Assembly (NCBI GenBank): GCA_023253905.1
Contig: JALREG010000222.1
Location: 1-10,233 of the forward strand
Source: Burkholderiaceae bacterium
Lineage (GTDB): Bacteria; Pseudomonadota; Gammaproteobacteria; Burkholderiales; Burkholderiaceae
Direction of reading: 5' to 3'
DNA length: 10,233 bases
Shown: one piece after another, positions 1-6,208 of the stretch
How positions within the stretch are numbered: the first letter of the stretch is position 1
Layout: every line of letters begins with the position of its first letter
Translations under genes and position numbers: made by a program
Notes under the pieces: model-generated
The model's database searches: none
Told to the model about the DNA's origin: nothing
Seen by the model: only the letters and a program-made list of their open reading frames with translations

Positions 1-654
1 CCCGCCGGTCCCCAGCGCCCGCGCCGAGGCGGCCGGCGCAGGCGGCAGGCGCTCGAACCCGGCGCGATGTGCATCAACAAGAAACGAAGCGATTCCCCGT
101 GCGCCCGATCCCGGCTCGGTTTGGGCATAGACGTGGATGCAGTCCGCGCGATCGGCGTTGATGATCCAGGCCTTTTCGCCCTCCAGCCGCCAGCCGCCTG
201 ACACGCGGTGTGCGCGGGTTTGAAGGGCTGTGGCATCGGAGCCCGCGCTTGGTTCAGTGAGCGCTGTGCAACCCACCCGCTCACCGCGCAGGAGTGGATC
301 AAGCCACTGCGCGCACAGTTCCGAGGAGCCGCGTCGGGCGAGCATCGCCGCGATGTTGTGCGAATTGATCAGCGTCATGGCAAGCGAGAAGTCAGCTGCG
401 CCCAGCAGCTCGGCGACCACGCACTTGGATTGAAACGAGAGCCCCAGCCCACCCTGCCGGGGCGAAACTTCCAGACCAAGCAGGCCCGCCGAGGCGGCTG
501 CCGAAAGCAGTGCATCACTGAGCGCGGCGGGCGCGAGCGTTTCACAGGAAAGCGAACGCACGTGATCGAGCCAGGGGCCCGACCACTCGGATAAAAATCC
601 TTCGACACGTGCACGCACTGCCGGCAGGTCGGGCGCAGGCAGGTGCCTGGTCAT
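1..654 (-). CDS. Acyl-CoA dehydrogenase, N-terminal part (3' end off window)
   Basis: FAD-dependent acyl-CoA dehydrogenase, which would put an alpha,beta double bond into an acyl-CoA and pass electrons to electron-transfer flavoprotein in the cytoplasm. The first 218 codons are visible and the frame is open to the left edge. Residues 1-125 fit the helical N-terminal domain, and the beta middle domain follows. Residues 132-142 (ALTEPSAGSDA) match the family's classical FAD/substrate signature, followed by GWRLEGEKAWIINAD, also typical. The catalytic glutamate and C-terminal helical domain lie outside the window, so activity and chain-length class cannot be judged. The ATG at 654 overlaps the livM stop by 4 bases (ATGA) and has a GAGGG ribosome site 7 nt upstream (662-666). 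It is the last visible gene of the tetR-liv operon, which suggests that the imported compound, or a product of it, is degraded as a CoA ester. Family call is firm; substrate unknown. Confidence 0.93.
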   Translation of the reverse strand, partial: MTRHLPAPDLPAVRARVEGFLSEWSGPWLDHVRSLSCETLAPAALSDALLSAAASAGLLGLEVSPRQGGLGLSFQSKCVVAELLGAADFSLAMTLINSHNIAAMLARRGSSELCAQWLDPLLRGERVGCTALTEPSAGSDATALQTRAHRVSGGWRLEGEKAWIINADRADCIHVYAQTEPGSGARGIASFLVDAHRAGFERLPPAPAASARALGTGG

Positions 655-1637
655 GACGATGCCCTCGAACGGGCGATGCGCTCGCGCGCCGCGCGCCAGC
701 CCGACACCACAAGGGGCACCAGCCCTCTCGGCATGAAGATCGTGGCGATCACCAGCAGCAGGCCGTAGGTGACCAGCCGATAGGTTTCAGCGACGCGTAG
801 ATACTCTGGCAAAAACACCACCGCAAAGGCACCCACCACCGGCCCTGTTAGCGTGCCGCTGCCCCCCAGAATGACTGCCAGAATGGCATTGAGCGAGTGT
901 TCAACACTGAAGGGATCGGGGTTCAGGAAGCCAATGAAATGGGCGTAGAGCGCGCCCGCCAGCCCAGCCAGGCTAGCGCTGGTGACGAAAGCGAACAGCT
1001 TATATTTCCAGGTGGCCACGCCCACCGCTTCAATCAGGACCTCGTTTTCGCGAATGGCGAGCAGCACGCGGCCCACCCGGGAATGGAGAATCAGCGCGCA
1101 CATCAGACTGGCGAACGCCGCCGCCGCCAGCACCAGCAGGTAATAGCCGCCGCGGGTAGAGAGGTCCCACTGCAGCTCACCGACCACAACGGAGGCGGGG
1201 CGCGGCACATTGAAGATTCCTGCCTCGCCCCCCGTGAAGCTCTTCCAGGTCATGAGGACGATGAAGATGACCATGTTGTAGGCCAGCGTCACGATCGCGA
1301 AATAATGACCCTTCACCCGCAGGCTAGGGTAGCCCGCTGCCAGCGCAAACACCGCGGTGATGGCGGGGGCCACCAGTATCGTGCCCCAGACCGGCCAGTT
1401 TGCCTCCACGCTGAGGAGCGTGGAGGCGTAAGCGCCCAGGCCCATGAATCCCGCCTGCGCGATCGAGACATAGCCAGTGAATCCCTGAATGAGGTTCTGC
1501 CCCTGCGAGACCACCACCCAGATCAGGCCCAGAATCAGAAGCTGCAGAAAATAAGGCACGGTCACGATCGCTGGCACCCAGGCCGCAGCGAAGGTGATCA
1601 GCGCAATCGCAAGCATGGAACGCGCAACCGGATTCAT
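651..1637 (-). CDS. livM: Branched-chain amino acid-type ABC transporter permease LivM
   Basis: Inner-membrane permease of a HAAT-family (Liv) ABC importer, partner of LivH. The 328-residue protein is hydrophobic throughout, with multiple membrane segments. Its family motifs are GFTGYVSIAQAGFMGLGAYA near residues 52-71, SLRVKGHYFAIVTLA near 105-119, and the cytoplasmic coupling loop SRVGRVLLAIRENEVLIEAVG near 186-206, which docks on the ATPases. The C-terminal stretch LGGSGTLTGPVVGA is also characteristic. Length is normal for LivM. The ATG at 1637 overlaps the livH stop by 4 bases, so translation is probably coupled. The substrate need not be leucine, isoleucine or valine: Liv-type systems in this group also carry amides, urea, aromatic acids and other carboxylates. 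The acyl-CoA dehydrogenase immediately downstream fits a catabolic role. Confidence 0.95.
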   Translation of the reverse strand: MNPVARSMLAIALITFAAAWVPAIVTVPYFLQLLILGLIWVVVSQGQNLIQGFTGYVSIAQAGFMGLGAYASTLLSVEANWPVWGTILVAPAITAVFALAAGYPSLRVKGHYFAIVTLAYNMVIFIVLMTWKSFTGGEAGIFNVPRPASVVVGELQWDLSTRGGYYLLVLAAAAFASLMCALILHSRVGRVLLAIRENEVLIEAVGVATWKYKLFAFVTSASLAGLAGALYAHFIGFLNPDPFSVEHSLNAILAVILGGSGTLTGPVVGAFAVVFLPEYLRVAETYRLVTYGLLLVIATIFMPRGLVPLVVSGWRAARERIARSRASS

Positions 1638-2491
1638 TTGCGGCCCATCAGTCCTTCGGGCCGCACCAGCAGCACCACGATCATCACCAGAAACGCAATC
1701 ACATCTTTGTAGGCCGATGACACAAAGCCGGCCGCCATCGACTCGCTGACCCCCAGCACCACGCCACCCACAATCGCGCCCGAAATCGAGCCCAGTCCCC
1801 CGAGGATCAGGACAGCGAAGCCTTTGACCACCAGCGATTCGCCAACGCCTGGCGCAATGGCAAGCAGCGCACCCACCAGTGCGCCGGCTGCGGCCCCGAC
1901 CGCCGACGACACCGCAAACACGATCGCCGAGACCTGGTTGACATTGACGCCCATCAAAATGGCGGCAGGTCGGTTCTGCGCCACCGCGCGAATCGACTTG
2001 CCGGTTTTGGTGTGCCGGATGAGCCAGGCCACCACCACAATCAGCGTGAGTGAGGTCAGGATGACCGCAAGCCGTAACTCGGCCACCGCCACGCCGCCCA
2101 CATCCAGCACGCCCCGATAGGGTGTGGGAATGATCACCTGATCAGCGCCAAACGCCAGCAGGTTACCGCCCTCGAACATCATCGTGAGGCCCAGCGCGAT
2201 GATGAACGCGTTGATGTGCGGGGCATCACGTACCGGGCGATAGGCCAGCCGCTCGATCAGCAGCCCCAGCACGGCGCCCGCTGCCATCGCCACGATCATC
2301 GACGGAAAAAATCCGAGGCTGAAACGTTCGATGAACAGGAACGTGAGGTAGCCGCCCGACATGGCGACCGACCCGTGCGCGAAATGCGCAATGCCCAGAA
2401 TGCCGAACACCACGGTAAGGCCCAGTGCAATCAGCGTGTACACCGCGCCGATCGCAAGCCCATTCAGACTCTGCTGCAGGATTTCAGTCAT
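1634..2491 (-). CDS. livH: Branched-chain amino acid-type ABC transporter permease LivH
   Basis: First inner-membrane permease of the Liv-type importer. The 285 residues begin with the standard LivH N-terminus (QQSLNGLAIGAVYTLIALGL), followed by the FGILGIAHFAHGSVAMSGGY segment near 29-48. The coupling loop TKTGKSIRAVAQNRPAAILMG lies near 161-181. The C-terminus ends VRPEGLMGRK, the usual LivH ending. Length is normal. The gene overlaps livM by 4 bases. It lies 60 bases downstream of the binding-protein gene, and that gap contains a strong GC hairpin (2518-2542). The ATG at 2491 has only a weak, distant GAGG upstream. Confidence 0.95.
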   Translation of the reverse strand: MTEILQQSLNGLAIGAVYTLIALGLTVVFGILGIAHFAHGSVAMSGGYLTFLFIERFSLGFFPSMIVAMAAGAVLGLLIERLAYRPVRDAPHINAFIIALGLTMMFEGGNLLAFGADQVIIPTPYRGVLDVGGVAVAELRLAVILTSLTLIVVVAWLIRHTKTGKSIRAVAQNRPAAILMGVNVNQVSAIVFAVSSAVGAAAGALVGALLAIAPGVGESLVVKGFAVLILGGLGSISGAIVGGVVLGVSESMAAGFVSSAYKDVIAFLVMIVVLLVRPEGLMGRK

Positions 2492-2517
2492 GCCACCGTC
2501 TGCCTCAGGATCGGCGA

Positions 2518-2542
2518 GGGCGCGCGCCCCATGGGCGCGCCC
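2518..2542 (-). promoter_or_regulatory. GC-rich stem-loop between binding-protein gene and livH
   Basis: An 8-bp perfect inverted repeat, GGGCGCGC (2518-2525) and GCGCGCCC (2535-2542), flanks a 9-nt loop. Both halves are also part of shorter self-complementary stretches. It lies in the 60-base gap just after the stop codon of the binding-protein gene. No T-run follows on the transcribed strand, so it is not a standard Rho-independent terminator. Comparable hairpins after binding-protein genes stabilise the upstream mRNA or attenuate the downstream permease genes, giving more binding protein than membrane component. That role is inferred here. Confidence 0.5.
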
Positions 2543-2551
2543 CCATCCCGC

Positions 2552-3778
2552 TCAGCGCCGCAGGCCGCGCAGGAACGCGGAATAGGCCACCGGATCAGAC
2601 GGCAGGTCCGAGACATACACCCACTTTCCTTTCTGCCACTGGAACGCACCATTGGAGGTGTAGGCCTGACCGTTTTCATCGAACATGGCGCCCTTCACCG
2701 GCAGGTATTTCATCACTGCCTCGGGTGGCACCGGCGCCGAACGAATCTGCTCGATCACTTTCTTGGGGTCTTCAGCCGAGCCTGCGCGCTCGATCGCCTG
2801 CTTGAGCACATAGAGCTGGTCGTAGGCATAGGGCGAGCTGGGCGATGGTGCACTGCCGAAGCGCTTGGTGTAGTCGGTGACGTATTTCTTGGCGTTGTCG
2901 TTCAGCGCCTCAACGGTGAGCTCAACGGGCCGAAGATCCCACACACCTTCCATCTGCTCACTCGACAGCACCCGCAGGAACTGCTCTTCGCTGCCACTGG
3001 TAAAGCCGTAACGTGGAATTTTCATGCCGAGTTCGAGCGCCTGGCGATACACAAACGCTGAAGGCTCGACGTAGCCCAGCACCAGGAGCGCGTCGGGGTT
3101 GAGCGCCTTGATCTTGGTGAGCTGCGGGGTCATGTCGCGATCTTTCAAACCGAAGGTCTCGCGCGCCACGATCCGACCGCCCGCCTTGGCGAACTCTTTC
3201 TCGAAGGCTTCCATGTACTGCGTGTAAAACGACACGTCGAGCGAACCGATCACCGCGATGGTCTTCACGCCGTGCTTACCCACAAAGGTGCCTGCTGAGG
3301 CGCCGGTGAAATCGGCTGGTGGGCGGGTGCGGAACAGGTTGGGTGCGCCGCGCGCGGTAATGGCGCGTTCCGCCGCATTGCCCACCAGCATGGCCACATT
3401 TTCCTTGCCGATGAATGAGGCCACCGCACTGGTAGGACCTGAGCAGCAAAAGCCCAGCACATATTTCACGCCGTCCCGGTCGATGAGCTTTCGCACGCTG
3501 TTGGTGCCCTCGGTGGGATTGGCCTTGTCGTCGTAGGCAATCACCTTGAGCTTGTAGACGTCGCTGCCCGCCTTAATGCCGCCTGCGGCATTGATCGCAT
3601 CGGCCGCCATCTGCACCGAGTTGGCCTGCGGCAGGCCGTAGACCGCGCCAGGTCCGGTGAGCGAGTCACTCACGCCGATCAGGAGCTGCTTCTCGGCCGC
3701 AGTCGCGGCAACGCTCGAAAGCCCGGCCGCGAGGCCCAGCGCGGCAAGCCGCAGTCGAAATAGAGTCCGTTTGGTCAT
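2552..3778 (-). CDS. Periplasmic substrate-binding protein of Liv-type ABC importer
   Basis: Type I periplasmic binding protein (LivJ/LivK-like, Peripla_BP_6 family) that delivers ligand to LivHM. Residues 1-28 are a clear Sec signal peptide: basic MTKRTLFRLR, a hydrophobic Ala/Leu core, and a probable cut after ATAA. There is no lipobox cysteine, so the protein should be free in the periplasm. The mature part starts KQLLIGVSDSLTGPGAVYG, the usual first strand and ligand loop, followed by QMAADAINAAGGI. At 408 residues it is a normal length. An unusual adjacent cysteine pair sits at 111-112 (GFCCSGPTSA), in the loop where relatives bind the ligand head group. The ATG at 3778 has a strong AAGGGAG site 8 nt upstream. 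It lies between the ATPase genes and the permease genes, a G-F-binding protein-H-M order. The ligand is not predictable from sequence. Confidence 0.93.
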   Translation of the reverse strand: MTKRTLFRLRLAALGLAAGLSSVAATAAEKQLLIGVSDSLTGPGAVYGLPQANSVQMAADAINAAGGIKAGSDVYKLKVIAYDDKANPTEGTNSVRKLIDRDGVKYVLGFCCSGPTSAVASFIGKENVAMLVGNAAERAITARGAPNLFRTRPPADFTGASAGTFVGKHGVKTIAVIGSLDVSFYTQYMEAFEKEFAKAGGRIVARETFGLKDRDMTPQLTKIKALNPDALLVLGYVEPSAFVYRQALELGMKIPRYGFTSGSEEQFLRVLSSEQMEGVWDLRPVELTVEALNDNAKKYVTDYTKRFGSAPSPSSPYAYDQLYVLKQAIERAGSAEDPKKVIEQIRSAPVPPEAVMKYLPVKGAMFDENGQAYTSNGAFQWQKGKWVYVSDLPSDPVAYSAFLRGLRR

Positions 3779-3786
3779 GGTTGTGT

Positions 3787-3793
3787 CTCCCTT
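3787..3793 (-). promoter_or_regulatory. Strong ribosome binding site for the binding-protein gene
   Basis: AAGGGAG on the minus strand, 8 nt before the ATG at 3778. It is the clearest Shine-Dalgarno of the operon, and it fits the need for excess periplasmic binding protein over membrane components. Confidence 0.7.
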
Positions 3794-3799
3794 GAAATG

Positions 3800-4501
3800 T
3801 CAATGTCCCAGATAGGCCCGGCTGACTGCCGGGTTCGATTGCAGTTCGCTGCCAGTGCCCTCCAGCACCACCTCACCTGCTTCGAGCACATACGCGCGGT
3901 CGGCGAGCCTGAGCGCCATGGCCGCGTTCTGTTCGACCAGAAGAATGGTCATGCCCTCGGCCCGAATTCGAGCAAGCGTTCGCTCCACTTCCTCGACCAC
4001 CCGCGGGGCGAGCCCCAGTGAGGGCTCATCGAAGATGCAGAGCCGCGGGCGCGCCATCAGCGCACGCGCAATTGCCAGCATCTCCTGCTCGCCGCCGGAC
4101 AGCGTGCCGGCGCGTTGCGCGATCCGCTCGCCCAGGCGCGGAAAAAGCGCAAGCATCCGTTCCAGGTCCTGCTTCTGCTCGGCATCGCGGCGCGCGTGCG
4201 CCCCCATTTCCAGGTTCTCTCGGACCGACATCTCGGGAAACACCTGGCGCCCCTCAGGACACATGGTGATGCCGCGGCGAACGATCTGGTGACCGGTGAG
4301 CCCGTCGATTCGCTCGCCGTCAAAGCGGATGCTGCCCGCCCGGGTGGCAAGCAGGCCACAAATGGTGCGCAGTGTGGTGCTCTTGCCTGCGCCGTTAGCG
4401 CCGATCAGCGCGACGCATTCACCGCTGCCCACGCTGAGGCTGATGCCGCGCAGCACGTCGAGCTTGCCGTAGCCTGCGCGCAGATCACGGACGTCGAGCA
4501 T
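3800..4501 (-). CDS. livF: Branched-chain amino acid-type ABC transporter ATPase LivF
   Basis: Cytoplasmic ATPase subunit that pairs with LivG to power the LivHM permease. In the 233-residue protein starting at ATG 4501: Walker A GANGAGKST (34-42), Q-loop glutamine in PEGRQVFPEMSV (about 86), an intact signature LSGGEQEMLAIARAL (134-148), and Walker B LCIFDEPSLGL (154-164) with catalytic Glu159. The switch position reads LLVEQN, with Gln where most ABC ATPases have His, which is usual for LivF. Length is normal. ATG 4501 is preferred over the TTG at 4504 because it gives the TGATG arrangement, a 1-base overlap with the livG stop, and the family's normal N-terminus MLDVRDLRAGYG. The gene ends 21 bases before the binding-protein ATG. 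Confidence 0.95.
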   Translation of the reverse strand: MLDVRDLRAGYGKLDVLRGISLSVGSGECVALIGANGAGKSTTLRTICGLLATRAGSIRFDGERIDGLTGHQIVRRGITMCPEGRQVFPEMSVRENLEMGAHARRDAEQKQDLERMLALFPRLGERIAQRAGTLSGGEQEMLAIARALMARPRLCIFDEPSLGLAPRVVEEVERTLARIRAEGMTILLVEQNAAMALRLADRAYVLEAGEVVLEGTGSELQSNPAVSRAYLGH

Positions 4502-5340
4502 CAATGCCCTCCCGTTCCCAGGTAGGCATCGATCACCACTGGATCGCTCTGGATGGCACTGGGCGCGCCTTCAGCGATTTTGCGGCCGAAGTTGAGCACC
4601 ACGATCCGGTCACAGACCTCCATGATGAGGCCCATGTGGTGTTCGATCAGCATGACCGTGATGCCACGATCGCGGATGCGGCGAATCAGATCCGCGAGCG
4701 CGCGTCGCTCAACGGCCACCATGCCCGCCGCAGGCTCGTCGAGCAGAATGAGCTGGGGGCCGGTCGCGAGCGCGGTCGCAATCATCAGCAGACGCTGCTC
4801 TGCCGAAGACAACGACGCGCAGGTCTGGCCCGCGCAATCGGCGAGCCCGGTCAAGGCGAGAATGTCGGCTGCCCGGGTGCGCTGCGCTGCCGACTCCTCG
4901 CGAGCGACCCGGCTTTGCATGACCGCAGCGCCCGCTCCGCTCTGATAGCGCGCATGACACGCGGCATGTACCTGCTCCAGCACGGTGAATTCAGCGAACA
5001 GGGTGGTGGTCTGGAAGGTCCGGGCGATGCCGGATCCGACGCGGTAATGCACGGGTAAGCCAGTGATATCGCGGTCTGCCAGCAGGATACGCCCGCCCGA
5101 TACCGGAAGGGTTCCTGAGATCAGATTCACCGTGGTGGATTTACCCGATCCGTTCGGGCCGATGAGTCCGACGATTTCCCCCGCCCGGATATCGAAGCTG
5201 AGATCAGACACCGCCTGGACGCCACCAAAATTCCGATGTACGCCAGAGAGCGAAAGCAGGGCTGGCCGGCCAGAGTCGGCAGCCGAAAGATCTGACAGGA
5301 CAGACCGCGCGGATTGGGCCTGAACAAATGCCTCAGACAC
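4501..5340 (-). CDS. livG: Branched-chain amino acid-type ABC transporter ATPase LivG (start uncertain)
   Basis: Cytoplasmic ATPase partner of LivF. Numbered from GTG 5340 (279 residues): Walker A GPNGSGKST (61-69), Q-loop Gln110 in GIARTFQTTTLF, Walker B LILLDEPAAGM (197-207) with Glu202, and H-loop His234 in MLIEHHMGLIMEVCDRIVVL, a LivG hallmark. The ABC signature is degenerate: LSSAEQ (177-182), where LivG normally has LSYGxQ, so a conserved glycine is alanine, and IARAL reads IATAL. Homology begins only near LLSLSGVHRNFGG (about 28), leaving an unusual N-terminal extension. Possible starts are TTG 5382, ATG 5367, GTG 5352 and GTG 5340, none with a good Shine-Dalgarno. GTG 5340 is chosen because it overlaps the tetR stop by only 8 bases; ATG 5367 is a real alternative. 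Confidence 0.88.
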   Translation of the reverse strand: MSEAFVQAQSARSVLSDLSAADSGRPALLSLSGVHRNFGGVQAVSDLSFDIRAGEIVGLIGPNGSGKSTTVNLISGTLPVSGGRILLADRDITGLPVHYRVGSGIARTFQTTTLFAEFTVLEQVHAACHARYQSGAGAAVMQSRVAREESAAQRTRAADILALTGLADCAGQTCASLSSAEQRLLMIATALATGPQLILLDEPAAGMVAVERRALADLIRRIRDRGITVMLIEHHMGLIMEVCDRIVVLNFGRKIAEGAPSAIQSDPVVIDAYLGTGGH

Positions 5341-5959
5341 GGCGGAGCACACGATCGAAAAAGACATCGGCGAAATGGGCAAGCGGCTCGTCGCTTCTCA
5401 TGAGCTTGGCCCTCAGGACAGCCCCCTCCCAGCCAATCCAGAAGAACCGTGAGAGCGACGCCGCATCGCTGTCCTGGTGAAGCTGTCCCACCGAGATGGC
5501 GTGCTCAAGGCAATCTGTCACCCGCGCCTCCCACGACTTCAGTACCGCTTCCAGCTGCTCCCGATAGGGCTCGTTGAGACTTGCCATTTCCTGGCCCAGG
5601 TTGCCCACCAGGCAGCCACGGCGAAAGCCATAACGGGTCATGCCGCGCCTGGCGTCATTCACAAACTCGGCGAGCTGTTCGAGCGGCGAACGCGCGGTGT
5701 TGTCGAAAATGCGATTCATCTTTCGCGCGTAGTACTCAACATAGTTCTGGATCACCGCCTCACCGAAGGCCTGCTTACTGGGAAAGTAGTGATAGAACGA
5801 GCCCTTGGGCACGCCCACCCGGCTCAGCACCTCCTCAATGCCGGTAGCCCCGAATCCACGCTCGGTGAGGATCTCGGTGCCACACCAGATCAGCGCACGA
5901 CGCGTGTCGCCACGATGCTGGGCGCGTGCTGTCCGCCGGGGTTTTAAGGTGGTAATCAT
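5333..5959 (-). CDS. TetR-family transcriptional regulator (NemR/AcuR-like), first gene of the liv operon
   Basis: One-component regulator of 208 residues, normal for the family. The N-terminal helix-turn-helix spans about 18-65, with ILTERGFGATGIEEVLSRVG followed by VPKGSFYHYFPSKQAFGEAV, a very typical TetR recognition helix. The C-terminal ligand domain contains GCLVGNLGQEMA (115-126) and WIGWEGAVLRAKL (174-186), patterns I associate with the NemR/AcuR/LmrA-like branch, whose members sense reactive alkenes, acrylate or similar small molecules. Cys116 lies in this segment. It heads the liv operon and its end overlaps livG, so it is probably co-transcribed with the transporter and autoregulated through the inverted repeat at 5970-5984. 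The in-frame TAA at 5969-5971 limits the start. ATG 5959 has no Shine-Dalgarno and would have a very short leader. Family call firm; inducer unknown. Confidence 0.92.
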   Translation of the reverse strand: MITTLKPRRTARAQHRGDTRRALIWCGTEILTERGFGATGIEEVLSRVGVPKGSFYHYFPSKQAFGEAVIQNYVEYYARKMNRIFDNTARSPLEQLAEFVNDARRGMTRYGFRRGCLVGNLGQEMASLNEPYREQLEAVLKSWEARVTDCLEHAISVGQLHQDSDAASLSRFFWIGWEGAVLRAKLMRSDEPLAHFADVFFDRVLRRV

Positions 5960-5969
5960 CCATTCACAT

Positions 5970-5984
5970 TAGACCGGTCGTCTA
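5970..5984. promoter_or_regulatory. Probable TetR-family operator
   Basis: TAGACCGGTCGTCTA: arms TAGAC (5970-5974) and GTCTA (5980-5984) form a perfect inverted repeat with a 5-bp centre, and GACCGGTC (5972-5979) is itself a perfect 8-bp palindrome. It lies 11 bp upstream of the tetR ATG, over the only minus-strand -10-like hexamer, where a bound repressor would block transcription. The TAGAC...GTCTA form resembles operators reported for NemR-like TetR regulators, which agrees with the protein's own family. Binding is inferred. Confidence 0.72.
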
Positions 5985-6061
5985 GAAAAAACAAGGTCAC
6001 GGCGTTCCGGTAAGCAGGACGCCCCGTTGCTCGACCGTCTGGCGGGCCGATCGGCTCACGC

Positions 6062-6081
6062 TTTGAATTCCGGTCAATCCG
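6062..6081. repeat. Upstream split copy of the GntR-region motif
   Basis: TTTGAATT, then a 5-base insert CCGGT, then CAATCCG. Without the insert this is identical to the 15 bases at 6197-6211. Starts are 135 bp apart, about 13 helical turns. The outer TTGA (6063-6066) and TCAA (6074-6077) are inverted arms. AT-rich words repeated like this in GC-rich DNA suggest a second regulator site; function is inferred. Confidence 0.45.
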
Positions 6082-6151
6082 TCAGGGGGCCCGCGCGAGC
6101 CGCGCCGAAGATGATCCCCGAGCCATTCACCACCGGCTTTCCGAAGCCTCA

Positions 6152-6180
6152 TTGCCAGCCCGATAGGGAAGGACTATATT
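6152..6180 (+). promoter_or_regulatory. Sigma70-type promoter for gntR and downstream genes
   Basis: A -35 element TTGCCA (6152-6157) and a -10 element TATATT (6175-6180) are separated by exactly 17 bp, the optimal spacing. Predicted transcription start is near 6187, giving a leader of about 40 bases to the ATG at 6226. It is the best promoter in the window and stands out as AT-rich within GC-rich surroundings. Confidence 0.68.
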
Positions 6181-6190
6181 TCTTAATTGC

Positions 6191-6208
6191 ATTCAATTTG
6201 AATTCAAT
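6191..6208. promoter_or_regulatory. Probable GntR operator cluster downstream of the promoter
   Basis: Two direct ATTCAAT words (6191-6197 and 6202-6208) start 11 bp apart, about one helical turn. Interleaved are two palindromes: ATTCAA-T-TTGAAT (6191-6203) and TTGAATTCAA (6198-6207). It begins a few bases after the predicted transcription start and ends 17 bp before the gntR ATG, a usual place for autorepression by GntR/FCD regulators. Regulator assignment is inferred from position and symmetry. Confidence 0.6.

Noticed and set aside
375..614. 79-codon minus-strand frame near the left edge
   Set aside because: It is an alternate frame inside the partial acyl-CoA dehydrogenase, whose own frame (from ATG 654) carries the family signature.
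897..1712. 271-codon plus-strand open frame antisense to livM and the end of livH
   Set aside because: It is a low-complexity Arg/His/Gln-rich translation with no family resemblance, opposite a clear permease. High GC makes such long antisense frames common.
2518..2542. Rho-independent terminator ending the transcript after the binding-protein gene
   Set aside because: The stem is strong but no T-tract follows on the transcribed strand, and livH needs the same transcript. It is kept only as a possible attenuator or stabiliser.
2216..3061. 281-codon plus-strand open frame antisense to livH and the binding-protein gene
   Set aside because: It spans two well-supported genes on the other strand, and its translation shows no recognisable domain or consistent composition.
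6046..6055. Perfect 10-bp palindrome GCCGATCGGC as another operator or terminator
   Set aside because: It is short, GC-rich and unrepeated, with no T-run or promoter context. Such palindromes are expected by chance in GC-rich DNA.
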